From Oscillospiraceae bacterium (GTDB taxonomy: Bacteria > Bacillota > Clostridia > Oscillospirales > Ruminococcaceae), in NCBI GenBank assembly GCA_022791315.1, contig JAAVYW010000027.1, positions 1 through 64,000 on the forward strand: DNA of 64,000 nt. Reading direction: 5' to 3'. Both the position numbers and the translations under genes were made by a program. The notes below the pieces were generated by a model. That model had not been told where the DNA came from, made no database searches, and saw nothing but the letters and a program-made list of their open reading frames with translations. Shown piece after piece: positions 47,700-55,334 of the stretch. Numbering within the stretch: position 1 is the stretch's first letter; each line of letters begins with the position of its first letter.

Positions 47700-48467
47700 C
47701 TATTTCGTAGCTTTCTGCCGCCCAGTGCGGTCGATGACATAGTCCTCGGTATAAATAAGTTCTCCCACCGGGACAATCTCAAATCCCTGCCCTTTCAGCT
47801 CCGCGAGAATTTGGGGCAGGGCCTCTGCCGTCTTCTCCCCGCCACTGTGGAGCAGGAGGATAGAGCCGGGCTCTGTCTTTTTCGTGCAGTTTGCCACCAG
47901 CTTTTCCAGCGAGGGCTTTTTCCAATCCCGAGAGTCAATGTCCCATTGGATGGGGATATACCCCTCTTCTGTGAGCACTTGGATGACAGTGTTGTTATAG
48001 GAACCGGATGGCACCCGGAAGAGCGTCACCTTTTTCCCGGTGCGCCCGCTGATGGCATCAGCGGATTTCAGTGCCTGGCTGCGGATTTCCTCGGGGCTCA
48101 GTTTTGTCATGTCGTCATGGGAATAGGAGTGGCTGCCGATTTCATGACCTGCGTCCGAGATGGCCTTCACGCTTTCAGGGTATTTTTCCGCCCATTCCCC
48201 CTGGACAAAAAAGGTGGCCTTCACATCGGCTCCCGCCAGTGTCTCCAGCATCTGTGGGATGTCACTGTTGTCCCAGGCACAGTTAATGCCCAAGCTCACC
48301 TTTTTCTCTCCCTCCGGGCGTTCCACACTGTAAATAGGATGCAGTTTTTCCTGGGCCATAGCGGGCATCAGCTTGTGCTTGGTGAGCCCCACACCAGTGA
48401 CAAAGACCGCAGCGGCAGCAGCAAATATCAGCAACGCCGTCCGCCCTCGGCAAACCATCATTTTCAT
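47700..48467 (-). CDS. PdaB-like polysaccharide deacetylase family protein
   Basis: A 255-residue protein with an N-terminal membrane anchor (ALLIFAAAAAVFVTGVGL) and a NodB domain. Kept motifs are the metal histidines in GSHSYSHDDM, RVPSGSYN, DIDSRDWKKP and ILLLHSGG. The first motif, TFDD in active deacetylases and TFDISWGD in Bacillus PdaB, reads INCAWDN here, so the usual base Asp is replaced. PdaB is needed late in sporulation for spore stability. AAAGGAT lies nine bases before the ATG. Catalytic activity is in doubt. Confidence 0.82.
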   Translation of the reverse strand: MKMMVCRGRTALLIFAAAAAVFVTGVGLTKHKLMPAMAQEKLHPIYSVERPEGEKKVSLGINCAWDNSDIPQMLETLAGADVKATFFVQGEWAEKYPESVKAISDAGHEIGSHSYSHDDMTKLSPEEIRSQALKSADAISGRTGKKVTLFRVPSGSYNNTVIQVLTEEGYIPIQWDIDSRDWKKPSLEKLVANCTKKTEPGSILLLHSGGEKTAEALPQILAELKGQGFEIVPVGELIYTEDYVIDRTGRQKATK

Positions 48468-48749
48468 TTGGTATCATCCTTTCTTCCCCGTCTCCGGGCT
48501 TTTCATCAGATGGGGAGTATAGCCTGCCGTCCCCTCCCCCGCGCAATGGACGCGCTCTGGTTTATACCTATGCGCCCATCCGCCGCAGATATGCGACAGG
48601 ACATGCCTCAATTTTCCAGAAAATCTCCCTACACTCTCTGGGGCACGGCAGCAGATTTTGACAAGATTCCTGCGAGAAACGTTGCGGCAAATGCCCCCTA
48701 AATGTGCCGGCTATTTGTCAACCAGCGCAACTTGAAGCCTTTCTTACGC
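48468..48749. other. Intergenic stretch without recognised content
   Basis: About 280 bases between the deacetylase start and the tsf terminator. It should hold the promoter of the deacetylase gene, but I see no clear vegetative or sporulation-sigma match, no hairpin series and no credible open frame. Confidence 0.5.
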
Positions 48750-48791
48750 AAAAAAGCTGCCTAACCGGAACTAATCCAGTTAGGCAGCTTT
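48750..48791 (-). terminator. Terminator of rpsB-tsf
   Basis: The arms 48753-48768 and 48776-48791 (AAAGCTGCCTAACCGG with CCAGTTAGGCAGCTTT) pair over 16 bp with one wobble; on the reverse strand the stem runs into T residues. Confidence 0.9.
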
Positions 48792-48805
48792 CCAAATCAA
48801 AAATC

Positions 48806-49714
48806 CTATTTAATCATGCTGCTGACTTCGTCGGCAAAGTTATCTTCTCTCTTTTCAAGGCCTTCGCCCTTCTCAAAACGAACAAAGGAGACGATTTCGA
48901 TTTTGCCGCCCATCTCTTTGGCCTTTTCCTGGGTATACTTGGTTACAGAGAGGTCGCCGTCCTTGATAAAGGGCTGCTCCACCAGGCAGAACTCCTTGTA
49001 GTACTTGTTGATACGTCCAGCCACCATTTTCTCGGCGATATTGGCAGGCTTGCCCTCGTTGATAGCCTGGGCAGTGAGAATCTCCTTCTCCTTCTCCAAT
49101 ACATCAGCGGGCACATCTTCCTTGTGGCAGTACATAGGAGTAGCAGCGGCAACCTGCATAGCGATGTCTTTGCCATAGGCGGCAAAGGCGGGATTGGAGG
49201 CTACGTCAGTGTCAAACTTCACCATGACGCCGATTTTGCCGTCGCCATGGATATAGGTAGCCACGTCACCCTCATAGCGGGTAAACCGGCGCACCTTAAT
49301 ATTCTCGCCAATAGTGAGGATTTTCTCCCGCAGCAGCTCTTCCACAGTGAATTCACTGTCAGCGCCTTTGCAGGCCAGCAGGGCCTCCACATCAGCGGGA
49401 TTTTCTTTGATAACAGTATTGGCGCAGATTTCCACGAATTTTTTGAATTCGTCGTTCTTAGCCACGAAGTCAGTTTCAGCGTTGACTTCAATCACTACGC
49501 CCACCTTGCACTGGTCGCAGTATTTGGCAAACACAGTGCCCTCAGCGGCAATACGGCCCGCCTTCTTCTCAGCGGCGGCCAGTCCCTTTTCCCGCAGCAG
49601 CTCAACGGCCTTTTCCATATCGCCGCCCGCCTCGGTGAGGGCCTTTTTGCAGTCCATCATCCCGCAGGAAGTTCTCTCCCGCAGGGTTTTTACATCTTGT
49701 GCAGTAAAACTCAT
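48806..49714 (-). CDS. tsf: Translation elongation factor Ts
   Basis: A 302-residue guanine-nucleotide exchange factor for EF-Tu. The N-terminal UBA-like domain (VKTLRERTSCGMMDCKKALTEAGGDMEKAVELLREKG) and core (VNAETDFVAKNDEF, the signature) are present, with a C-terminal part VEQPFIKDGDLSVTKY. TAGGAGG is before the ATG. It follows rpsB by 45 bases on the same strand, the normal order. Confidence 0.98.
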   Translation of the reverse strand: MSFTAQDVKTLRERTSCGMMDCKKALTEAGGDMEKAVELLREKGLAAAEKKAGRIAAEGTVFAKYCDQCKVGVVIEVNAETDFVAKNDEFKKFVEICANTVIKENPADVEALLACKGADSEFTVEELLREKILTIGENIKVRRFTRYEGDVATYIHGDGKIGVMVKFDTDVASNPAFAAYGKDIAMQVAAATPMYCHKEDVPADVLEKEKEILTAQAINEGKPANIAEKMVAGRINKYYKEFCLVEQPFIKDGDLSVTKYTQEKAKEMGGKIEIVSFVRFEKGEGLEKREDNFADEVSSMIK

Positions 49715-49759
49715 TTCAAATTCCTCCTATATCCCTGATATGCCAAAAACCAGGCAGAA

Positions 49760-50497
49760 TTATTCGGCGTCTTCGTCCTTATCGGGGGCAGCTTCTTCCT
49801 CGACCTGGGCATCCATACCCTGACGGCCCTCCAGAATCGCATTGCCCATCGCCTGGGAAATCAGTTTCACAGCACGGATAGCGTCGTCATTGCCGGGAAT
49901 CACATAGTCAATTTCATCGGGGTCGCAGTTGGAATCCACAATAGCCACAACCGGGATACCCAGTTTTTTGGCCTCAGCCACAGCGATTTTCTCTTTTCTG
50001 GGATCAACAACAAACATGACACCAGGGAGCCGGTTCATGTTCTTAATACCGCCCAGGAACTTCTCCAGCTTCTCAATTTCCAGGTTCAGCTTGATAACTT
50101 CCTTTTTAGGCAGCAGGTCAAAGGTGCCGTCGGCCTCCATCTCACGGAGCTTCTCCAACCGGCGGATTCTTCTCTTGATAGTCTCAAAGTTGGTGAGCAT
50201 ACCGCCCAGCCATCTGGCATTTACATAATGGGCCCCAGCGCGCTCTGCCTCTTCCCGGATGGATTCACCGGCCTGCTTCTTGGTGCCTACGAAGAGGATT
50301 TCCTCCCCGTTCGCAGCAGCGTCGCGGACAAACAGATAAGCCTCTTCCAGTTTGCGTACGGTCTTTTGCAGGTCAATGATGTAGATGCCGTTGCGCTCGG
50401 TGAAGATATAGGGGGCCATTTTGGGGTTCCATCTTCTGGTCTGATGCCCAAAGTGGACGCCCGCTTCCAGTAATTGTTTCATTGATACGACTGCCAT
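49760..50497 (-). CDS. rpsB: 30S ribosomal protein S2
   Basis: A 245-residue protein starting [27 protein letters not shown], with [46 protein letters not shown] (as [16 protein letters not shown]) and [14 protein letters not shown]. It has an acidic C-terminal tail. AAAGGAGG lies before ATG 50497; the longer frame upstream is leader. It binds the 30S head late in assembly, working with S1-like functions in mRNA binding. Confidence 0.98.
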   Translation of the reverse strand: MAVVSMKQLLEAGVHFGHQTRRWNPKMAPYIFTERNGIYIIDLQKTVRKLEEAYLFVRDAAANGEEILFVGTKKQAGESIREEAERAGAHYVNARWLGGMLTNFETIKRRIRRLEKLREMEADGTFDLLPKKEVIKLNLEIEKLEKFLGGIKNMNRLPGVMFVVDPRKEKIAVAEAKKLGIPVVAIVDSNCDPDEIDYVIPGNDDAIRAVKLISQAMGNAILEGRQGMDAQVEEEAAPDKDEDAE

Positions 50498-50652
50498 GGA
50501 TGATTTCCTCCTTTTGTTAAACCGCCACCCCACGCACCTTACCCAAAACCACCGGATTCCCCCGGCACTCGGTTCGGCTAATTGTGGGATGTGTGATATA
50601 AAAATTCTTTTGTGCTGGAAATAGGATGCAGCCCTATTCCAACCGCCATGAT

Positions 50653-50681
50653 ATTATACCACAGCTTTTCCCCATTTGCAA
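50653..50681 (-). promoter_or_regulatory. Vegetative promoter of rpsB-tsf
   Basis: On the reverse strand: TTGCAA (50681-50676), 17 bases, TATAAT (50658-50653). The leader of about 150 bases contains a hairpin GGAATAGG/CCTATTTCC and GC-rich pairings, possibly an S2 control element, but I cannot assign it to a known class. Confidence 0.8.
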
Positions 50682-50721
50682 GAAAAATTTACAAGCCCTA
50701 ATGGGATTTTTTCTGTCCGCC

Positions 50722-51396
50722 TCAAACGATAAAATCTAAAACCACAAGTGGTTCCTCCGCCACAGAAAAGCCCGGTATACTCTCGCGCCGGTAGGGCAGC
50801 TGATTGGTGTACCATTTCGCCTGAACTGCTCTCATCCCGGCGTTTCTGGCCCCTTCCAATTCATTGCTCCCCCCGTCCCCCACAAAGATACACTCCTCCG
50901 GCGCAACTTCCAGCAAATCAGCGGCTCTGTGGTAAATGCGGCTATCCGGCTTTTGCAGCCCCACCTGATAGGACAGGATGGTTTGGTCAAAGAAGGGGTA
51001 CAGCTTGCTTTCTGAAATCCCCTCCACCTCTTCCGCCGAGCAGTTGCTCACCATTGCGGTTTTCAGCCCCATCCCTTTCAGCTCTTCCAGCAGCTGGTAT
51101 ACCTCCTGATGAACATAGTGAAAGCACGCTGACTTTGTCAACACTCGTTTTTCCATAACAGCGTCCAATGTCGCGCTGTCAATGGCTTTTCCACATCTTT
51201 CACAGGCATATCGAATGGAATCTGTAAAGTCTATTTCTCCCAAATAGCGTTTCTGTTCATTTTCATCCCAACACTGGTTAAAAAGAGCTTGGTCCACTCC
51301 CAAATCAGAGGACATCTCACTTTTTGTATACTTTTTATGCCCCCACTCGGTCATCAGGGTTTCAAACAAGTCAAAAAGTACCGCTTTTGTTCTCAT
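50722..51396 (-). CDS. HAD family hydrolase
   Basis: A 224-residue haloacid dehalogenase-superfamily phosphatase. Motif I is KAVLFDLFETLM (nucleophile Asp9 region), motif II TAMVSNCSAEE, motif III lysine in GLQKPDSRIYH, motif IV CIFVGDGGSNELEGA. The helical cap lies between residues 20 and 90. The substrate is unknown; similar proteins act on sugar or nucleoside phosphates. GGAGGG lies 6 bases before the ATG. It lies 25 bases after an acetyltransferase gene on the same strand. Confidence 0.88.
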   Translation of the reverse strand: MRTKAVLFDLFETLMTEWGHKKYTKSEMSSDLGVDQALFNQCWDENEQKRYLGEIDFTDSIRYACERCGKAIDSATLDAVMEKRVLTKSACFHYVHQEVYQLLEELKGMGLKTAMVSNCSAEEVEGISESKLYPFFDQTILSYQVGLQKPDSRIYHRAADLLEVAPEECIFVGDGGSNELEGARNAGMRAVQAKWYTNQLPYRRESIPGFSVAEEPLVVLDFIV

Positions 51397-51420
51397 TCCC
51401 TTCCCTCCTCAAAACCGCAA

Positions 51421-51972
51421 TCAATCCAGCGCCTTCACCATCAGCAAAAAGTCGGCAAAACTGCCGTCCGGGTATTGCAAGGCGCGGGGGATACTCCCCA
51501 CAGTCTCAAACCCCAGCTTCTGGTATAGGCCAATGGCAGGCCGGTTGGAGGAAACCACTTCCAATTCCGCCTGCAAATATCCGGCGGTTTTTGCAGCCTC
51601 TAAAATCTCCCCCAGCAGCAGGGTTCCAATTCCAATCCCGCAGAATTTTTGATAGAGTGTAATATCCACGCTGCACCGGTGGCGCAGCCGGTTTTGCATC
51701 CCAACCCCATAGAGGATAGCTATCCCCGCCAATCCCCCTTCCACTTCTGCCAAAAGCCGCAGCCGCCGGGAAGAGGTGTTCCAACGTGTAATCCGCTGCG
51801 CCTGTTCCTCTGTGGTCTGGGTAATATCCTCCGGCCCCACAATTAGGTAAGGCGTTTCCACGCTGGTTTCTCTCTGATAGCGCACAATTTGTTCTGCGTC
51901 TTCCGCCTCCGGCCGCCGGACCAGGCAATTTGCTCCGTTTTTGAGTAAGCAATTCTTTGAAGTATACTCCAT
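51421..51972 (-). CDS. GNAT family N-acetyltransferase
   Basis: A 183-residue acetyltransferase: VRRPEAEDAEQIVRYQRETSVETPYL at the start, DITLYQKFCGIGIGTLLLGEILEAAK for acetyl-CoA binding, and SSNRPAIGLYQKLGFETVG. The acceptor is unknown. ATG 51972 is taken because homology begins there and AAGGGG lies about 11 bases upstream; a longer frame to 52014 is possible but has no ribosome site. Downstream of ribF. Confidence 0.87.
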   Translation of the reverse strand: MEYTSKNCLLKNGANCLVRRPEAEDAEQIVRYQRETSVETPYLIVGPEDITQTTEEQAQRITRWNTSSRRLRLLAEVEGGLAGIAILYGVGMQNRLRHRCSVDITLYQKFCGIGIGTLLLGEILEAAKTAGYLQAELEVVSSNRPAIGLYQKLGFETVGSIPRALQYPDGSFADFLLMVKALD

Positions 51973-52035
51973 TTTCCCAGTTCCCCTTTCTACCCAATAC
52001 AAGAGGGGACACAACAGCGCCTGTATCCCCTTCGT

Positions 52036-52980
52036 CTATCCTTCAAAATCCCCCTTTTTCTCCTCCACAATCCCCCTAGCTGTGGCAGCGTTTTCCTGAA
52101 TCTTTTCCTTTAACGCATCGATAGAGGCGAATTTCTGTTCCGGGCGCAAAAACTGCAAAAAATACACTCGGATGCGCTGCCCATACAAGTCCCCTGAGAA
52201 GTCCAGAATATAGGTCTCGCTCAAGGGCATTGGGCTTCCCACTGTGGGCTTCACCCCCACGTTTGTCACGCCCGCATAGGATTTCCCATCCACCTGCACC
52301 AAGGTGGCGTAGACCCCATAGCGGGGGATGAGAAAACCGGGCGGGAATTCCTGATTGATGGTGGGTGAGCCAATGGTGCGCCCCAACTGGTTTCCCTTGA
52401 TAACCGGGGTATCCAGCATCAGGGGGCGTCCCATCAGGCGGGCGGCCTGTTCCGCCTCTCCCGCCAGCAGCAGCTCCCGGATACGGGTGGAGCGCACCGG
52501 CGTCTCCCCCTGCACCACTTCTTCCACTACTGTAAGGCCAATTCCCTGTGCCTCGCACAGCTCCCGCAGCAGGGCCACATTACCCACTGCGCCCTGCCCA
52601 AAGCGGTAATCCCTGCCGCAGCAAAGCCCCTTGGCCCCCATTTTATCCAACAACACCGATGTAAAGAAATCCTGGGGCTGTAGGGCAGCCACCTCCTCAA
52701 AGGGAGGGCAGAGGCAGAATTCCAGTCCCAGCGTGTCAAAAATATCCCATTTCTGTTCCTCAGTCAGCAGCGCCGCTGCCTCCCGCTTGGACGCCGGACG
52801 CCTGCTGCCGGTACGGAAGGTAAAGACGCCGGGCGTAAGCCCTTGCCTTCTCGCCTCCTGCACTGCCCGGCACAGTACCGCCCGGTGCCCGGCATGGACG
52901 CCGTCAAAAAAACCCAGCGCCACCACACTGCCCGGGTATTCCCCGCCGCTCATCTTTTCCAGGGCGTCAAAAACTCTCAT
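52036..52980 (-). CDS. ribF: Bifunctional riboflavin kinase/FAD synthetase
   Basis: A 314-residue enzyme with an N-terminal nucleotidyltransferase domain (VVALGFFDGVHAGHRAVL, the HIGH-like motif; STRIRELLLAGEAEQAARLMGRP) and a C-terminal flavokinase domain (GRTIGSPTINQE, YGVYATLVQVDGKSYAGVTNVG, ETYILDFSGDLYGQ). It makes FMN and FAD. The kinase motif normally reads GxxxGxPTAN; here it is GRTIGSPTIN, a small variation. AAGGGG is 8 bases before the ATG. It follows truB as usual. Confidence 0.95.
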   Translation of the reverse strand: MRVFDALEKMSGGEYPGSVVALGFFDGVHAGHRAVLCRAVQEARRQGLTPGVFTFRTGSRRPASKREAAALLTEEQKWDIFDTLGLEFCLCPPFEEVAALQPQDFFTSVLLDKMGAKGLCCGRDYRFGQGAVGNVALLRELCEAQGIGLTVVEEVVQGETPVRSTRIRELLLAGEAEQAARLMGRPLMLDTPVIKGNQLGRTIGSPTINQEFPPGFLIPRYGVYATLVQVDGKSYAGVTNVGVKPTVGSPMPLSETYILDFSGDLYGQRIRVYFLQFLRPEQKFASIDALKEKIQENAATARGIVEEKKGDFEG

Positions 52981-53028
52981 CGCTCTGTCCCCTTTTGCTT
53001 TTTATGTTCCGTCCCCGCCGCCATCGCT

Positions 53029-53913
53029 CTAGGACAAAAAGAGCTTGCGGGAACGCAGCGCCTCCCCGTCATAAGTACCCAGGCCCAAAAAGAGCCCGTC
53101 TTCCCCGTACACCCGGCAGTTCTCCGCCTCTGGACGGCAACTCCAAAGGGGGGCGCCGTTGCAAAAGCGCCGTTCCTGCTCTTTTGTCAGTGTCACCTCT
53201 GCCCAGGAGGCAAAGAGGCGGTCCACCGGCAGCAGGGAGAGCCTGCCCTCGTCAGCCAGCTGCTGGATTTGCGGCAGGGTCAGGCAGTTTTCCAGGGAGA
53301 AACCGCAGGCCTCTACCCGCCGCAGGGCCTCCAGCACACCGCCGCAGCCCAGTTTTTCCCCCAGGTCGTCCGCCAAGGAACGGATATAGGCCCCCTTGCT
53401 GCACGCTGCATAGACTTCATACACTGCCGTTTCCACCCGCCGGGTGACATGAAGGTCATAAAAGCAGACGGGGCGGGGCCTGCGCTCCACTTCCACCCCA
53501 TTGCGGGCCAGTTCGTAGAGCTTTTTTCCCCCCACCTTTAGAGCAGAGTACATGGGTGGCACCTGCAAAATCTCTCCCCGGAAGGCACTCAACGCCTCCA
53601 CAAATCCCTCTTCTGTCACAGTAGAAGCGTCCCGCCGCTCCAAAATCTGTCCAGTAATGTCCAGGGTGTCCGTGACAAGCCCCAGGCGGATTTGGGCCAG
53701 ATAGGCCTTGTCGTGGTTTTCCATCAGGTCAATGGCCCTGGTGGCGTTCCCCACAAAGACAGGGAGCACGCCGGTAGCCATGGGGTCCAGCGTGCCGCTG
53801 TGCCCAATTTTCCGGGTGTGCAAAATCCCCCGCAGCTTGGCAACCACGTCAAAGGAGGTAAAACCGGCGGGCTTGTCCACACAGAGGATGCCGTTATAGG
53901 TCTGGTTTGTCAT
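53029..53913 (-). CDS. truB: tRNA pseudouridine(55) synthase
   Basis: A 294-residue pseudouridine synthase. GILCVDKPAGFTSFDVV, KIGHSGTLDPMATGVLPVFVG with catalytic Asp in GTLDP, QVPPMYSALKVGGKKLYELAR, and CSKGAYIRSLADDLGEKLGCG are all present, with a short C-terminal PUA-like part. It forms the TpsiC-loop pseudouridine. GAGG lies before the ATG, 16 bases after the nrnA stop. Confidence 0.97.
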   Translation of the reverse strand: MTNQTYNGILCVDKPAGFTSFDVVAKLRGILHTRKIGHSGTLDPMATGVLPVFVGNATRAIDLMENHDKAYLAQIRLGLVTDTLDITGQILERRDASTVTEEGFVEALSAFRGEILQVPPMYSALKVGGKKLYELARNGVEVERRPRPVCFYDLHVTRRVETAVYEVYAACSKGAYIRSLADDLGEKLGCGGVLEALRRVEACGFSLENCLTLPQIQQLADEGRLSLLPVDRLFASWAEVTLTKEQERRFCNGAPLWSCRPEAENCRVYGEDGLFLGLGTYDGEALRSRKLFLS

Positions 53914-53929
53914 CTCCTACCTCTTCCTG

Positions 53930-54880
53930 TCAGCCCTTCAGGCGCCTGCCAACCGCATCCAGCAGGGTCTGGCGCACCTCCTGCCAGCTCCCCTTGAGCA
54001 CGCAGCCCGCCGCCCTGGGATGGCCGCCGCCCCCCAGTTCCCCGGCAATTTCATTGGCGCTCACTGTCTCCGCTGTGCGTAAGGACACCTTGTAGTCCCC
54101 GTTGGGCTGTTCTGTCACTGTAACTCCCGCCTCTACCCCTTCAATCTGCCGGGGCAGCTGCGAGAGGCCCTCTAACTCCTGAGGCGTCAGGCCATGGGCG
54201 TTCAGCATCTTCTGGGTAATCAGCAGTAGCGCCATCCGGTCCTCAAAGGCATACTCCAACCCGCTGATGGCCTCCTGCTCCAACGCCAGACGATTTTTCT
54301 CTTTGCTGGAAAACAACAACGTGTTGATTTTTACAAAATCCGCCCCGGCCTCGATAAGCCTGGCCGCTACCCGGTGGCACTTTGCCGTCACATTGGAATG
54401 GAGGAAACAGCCGGTATCAGTGCAGAGCCCTGTATAGAGGCAATTGGCAATTTTGGGGGAAATCTCCACCCCCATGGCCTCAATCACCTCCAGCATCAGC
54501 TGGGCGCAGGCAGGCGCCTCAGCGTCCAGCGCCAGGTGTTTGGCATACTCCTTGTTGGAGATGTGGTGGTCAATACACAAATCGATTTTCTCGGGGTATT
54601 CCTGCAACGTCGAGCCAAAGAGCTGCGGGTCAGCCAAATCCACCGCCACCAGGTAGGGGTTCTCCACCGGGTCGTCCTGATACCCCTGGGTGAGGTAGCT
54701 ATATTTTTTTGGCACCGGGTCCTGGCAACGGAAAGCCACCTGCTTGCCCAGGGCCCGCAGGGCATGAATCAGCCCAAAGGCCGAGCCAATGGTATCGCCG
54801 TCCGGATTTTTGTGGCTAAAAACCAAGAACGAGTCCTGGGCCAGCAGCAGGCGGGCCGCCTCTTTCCCGTCAATCCTCAT
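53930..54880 (-). CDS. nrnA: DHH phosphoesterase, NrnA-type oligoribonuclease/pAp phosphatase
   Basis: A 316-residue DHH/DHHA1 protein. The metal motifs are FSHKNPDGDTIGSA, VAVDLADPQLFG, IDLCIDHHISN and GLCTDTGCFLHSN; the DHHA1 substrate domain ends in ELGGGGHPRAAGC. It degrades nanoRNAs and dephosphorylates 3'-phosphoadenosine 5'-phosphate. ATG 54880 lies 11 bases inside the end of rbfA with GGGGGAG 7 bases upstream, so translation is coupled. Confidence 0.93.
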   Translation of the reverse strand: MRIDGKEAARLLLAQDSFLVFSHKNPDGDTIGSAFGLIHALRALGKQVAFRCQDPVPKKYSYLTQGYQDDPVENPYLVAVDLADPQLFGSTLQEYPEKIDLCIDHHISNKEYAKHLALDAEAPACAQLMLEVIEAMGVEISPKIANCLYTGLCTDTGCFLHSNVTAKCHRVAARLIEAGADFVKINTLLFSSKEKNRLALEQEAISGLEYAFEDRMALLLITQKMLNAHGLTPQELEGLSQLPRQIEGVEAGVTVTEQPNGDYKVSLRTAETVSANEIAGELGGGGHPRAAGCVLKGSWQEVRQTLLDAVGRRLKG

Positions 54881-55235
54881 CCGGCTTCTCCCCCTTCTTT
54901 TCCAGGCCCTGCAAAATCCGGGCAATATCTGCACTGGCTTCAATGGAGTCGTCAGCCACAAAAATCAGCTCAGGGGAACGGCGCAGTTTCAGCCGGTGGT
55001 CCAGTTCCCGGCGGATATACCCGCCGGCCTTTTTCAGCCCCTTCACTGCCTCCTTGGTCTGTTCTATGCCCTCCAAAGAACTGATATAGATTTTCGCATA
55101 GGATAAATCCGGGGTTACGTCTACCTTCACTACACTCAGGAACCCAGTCACCCTGGGGTCCTTCACCGTACGCAGAATATCGGTGAGCTCCCGTTTCACA
55201 TCCTCGGAAATGCGGTTGATTTTATATTCTGCCAT
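54870..55235 (-). CDS. rbfA: Ribosome-binding factor A
   Basis: A 121-residue KH-like protein (YKINRISEDVKRELTDILRTVKDPRVTGFLSVVKVDVTPDLSYAKIYIS in pieces; AGGYIRRELDHRLKLRRSPELIFVADDSIE). It assists 16S rRNA 5'-end maturation and cold adaptation. AAAGGAG lies eight bases before ATG 55235. It follows infB after 99 bases with a hairpin between. Confidence 0.96.
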   Translation of the reverse strand: MAEYKINRISEDVKRELTDILRTVKDPRVTGFLSVVKVDVTPDLSYAKIYISSLEGIEQTKEAVKGLKKAGGYIRRELDHRLKLRRSPELIFVADDSIEASADIARILQGLEKKGEKPDED

Positions 55236-55286
55236 GATAAGCGCTCCTTTCTCCAAAAGCGGAAATGGCAGGTCAGCTATGAGACC

Positions 55287-55320
55287 CCGAGGGCCGCTGC
55301 AAATCCGCAGCAGCCCTCGG
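55287..55320 (-). other. Hairpin between infB and rbfA
   Basis: 55287-55300 and 55307-55320 pair over 14 bp with one mismatch (CCGAGGGC.../...GCCCTCGG arms). No T run follows on the reverse strand, so it may be a weak terminator or an RNA processing or stability element. Confidence 0.5.
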
Positions 55321-55334
55321 AAAACCGGCCGTCT

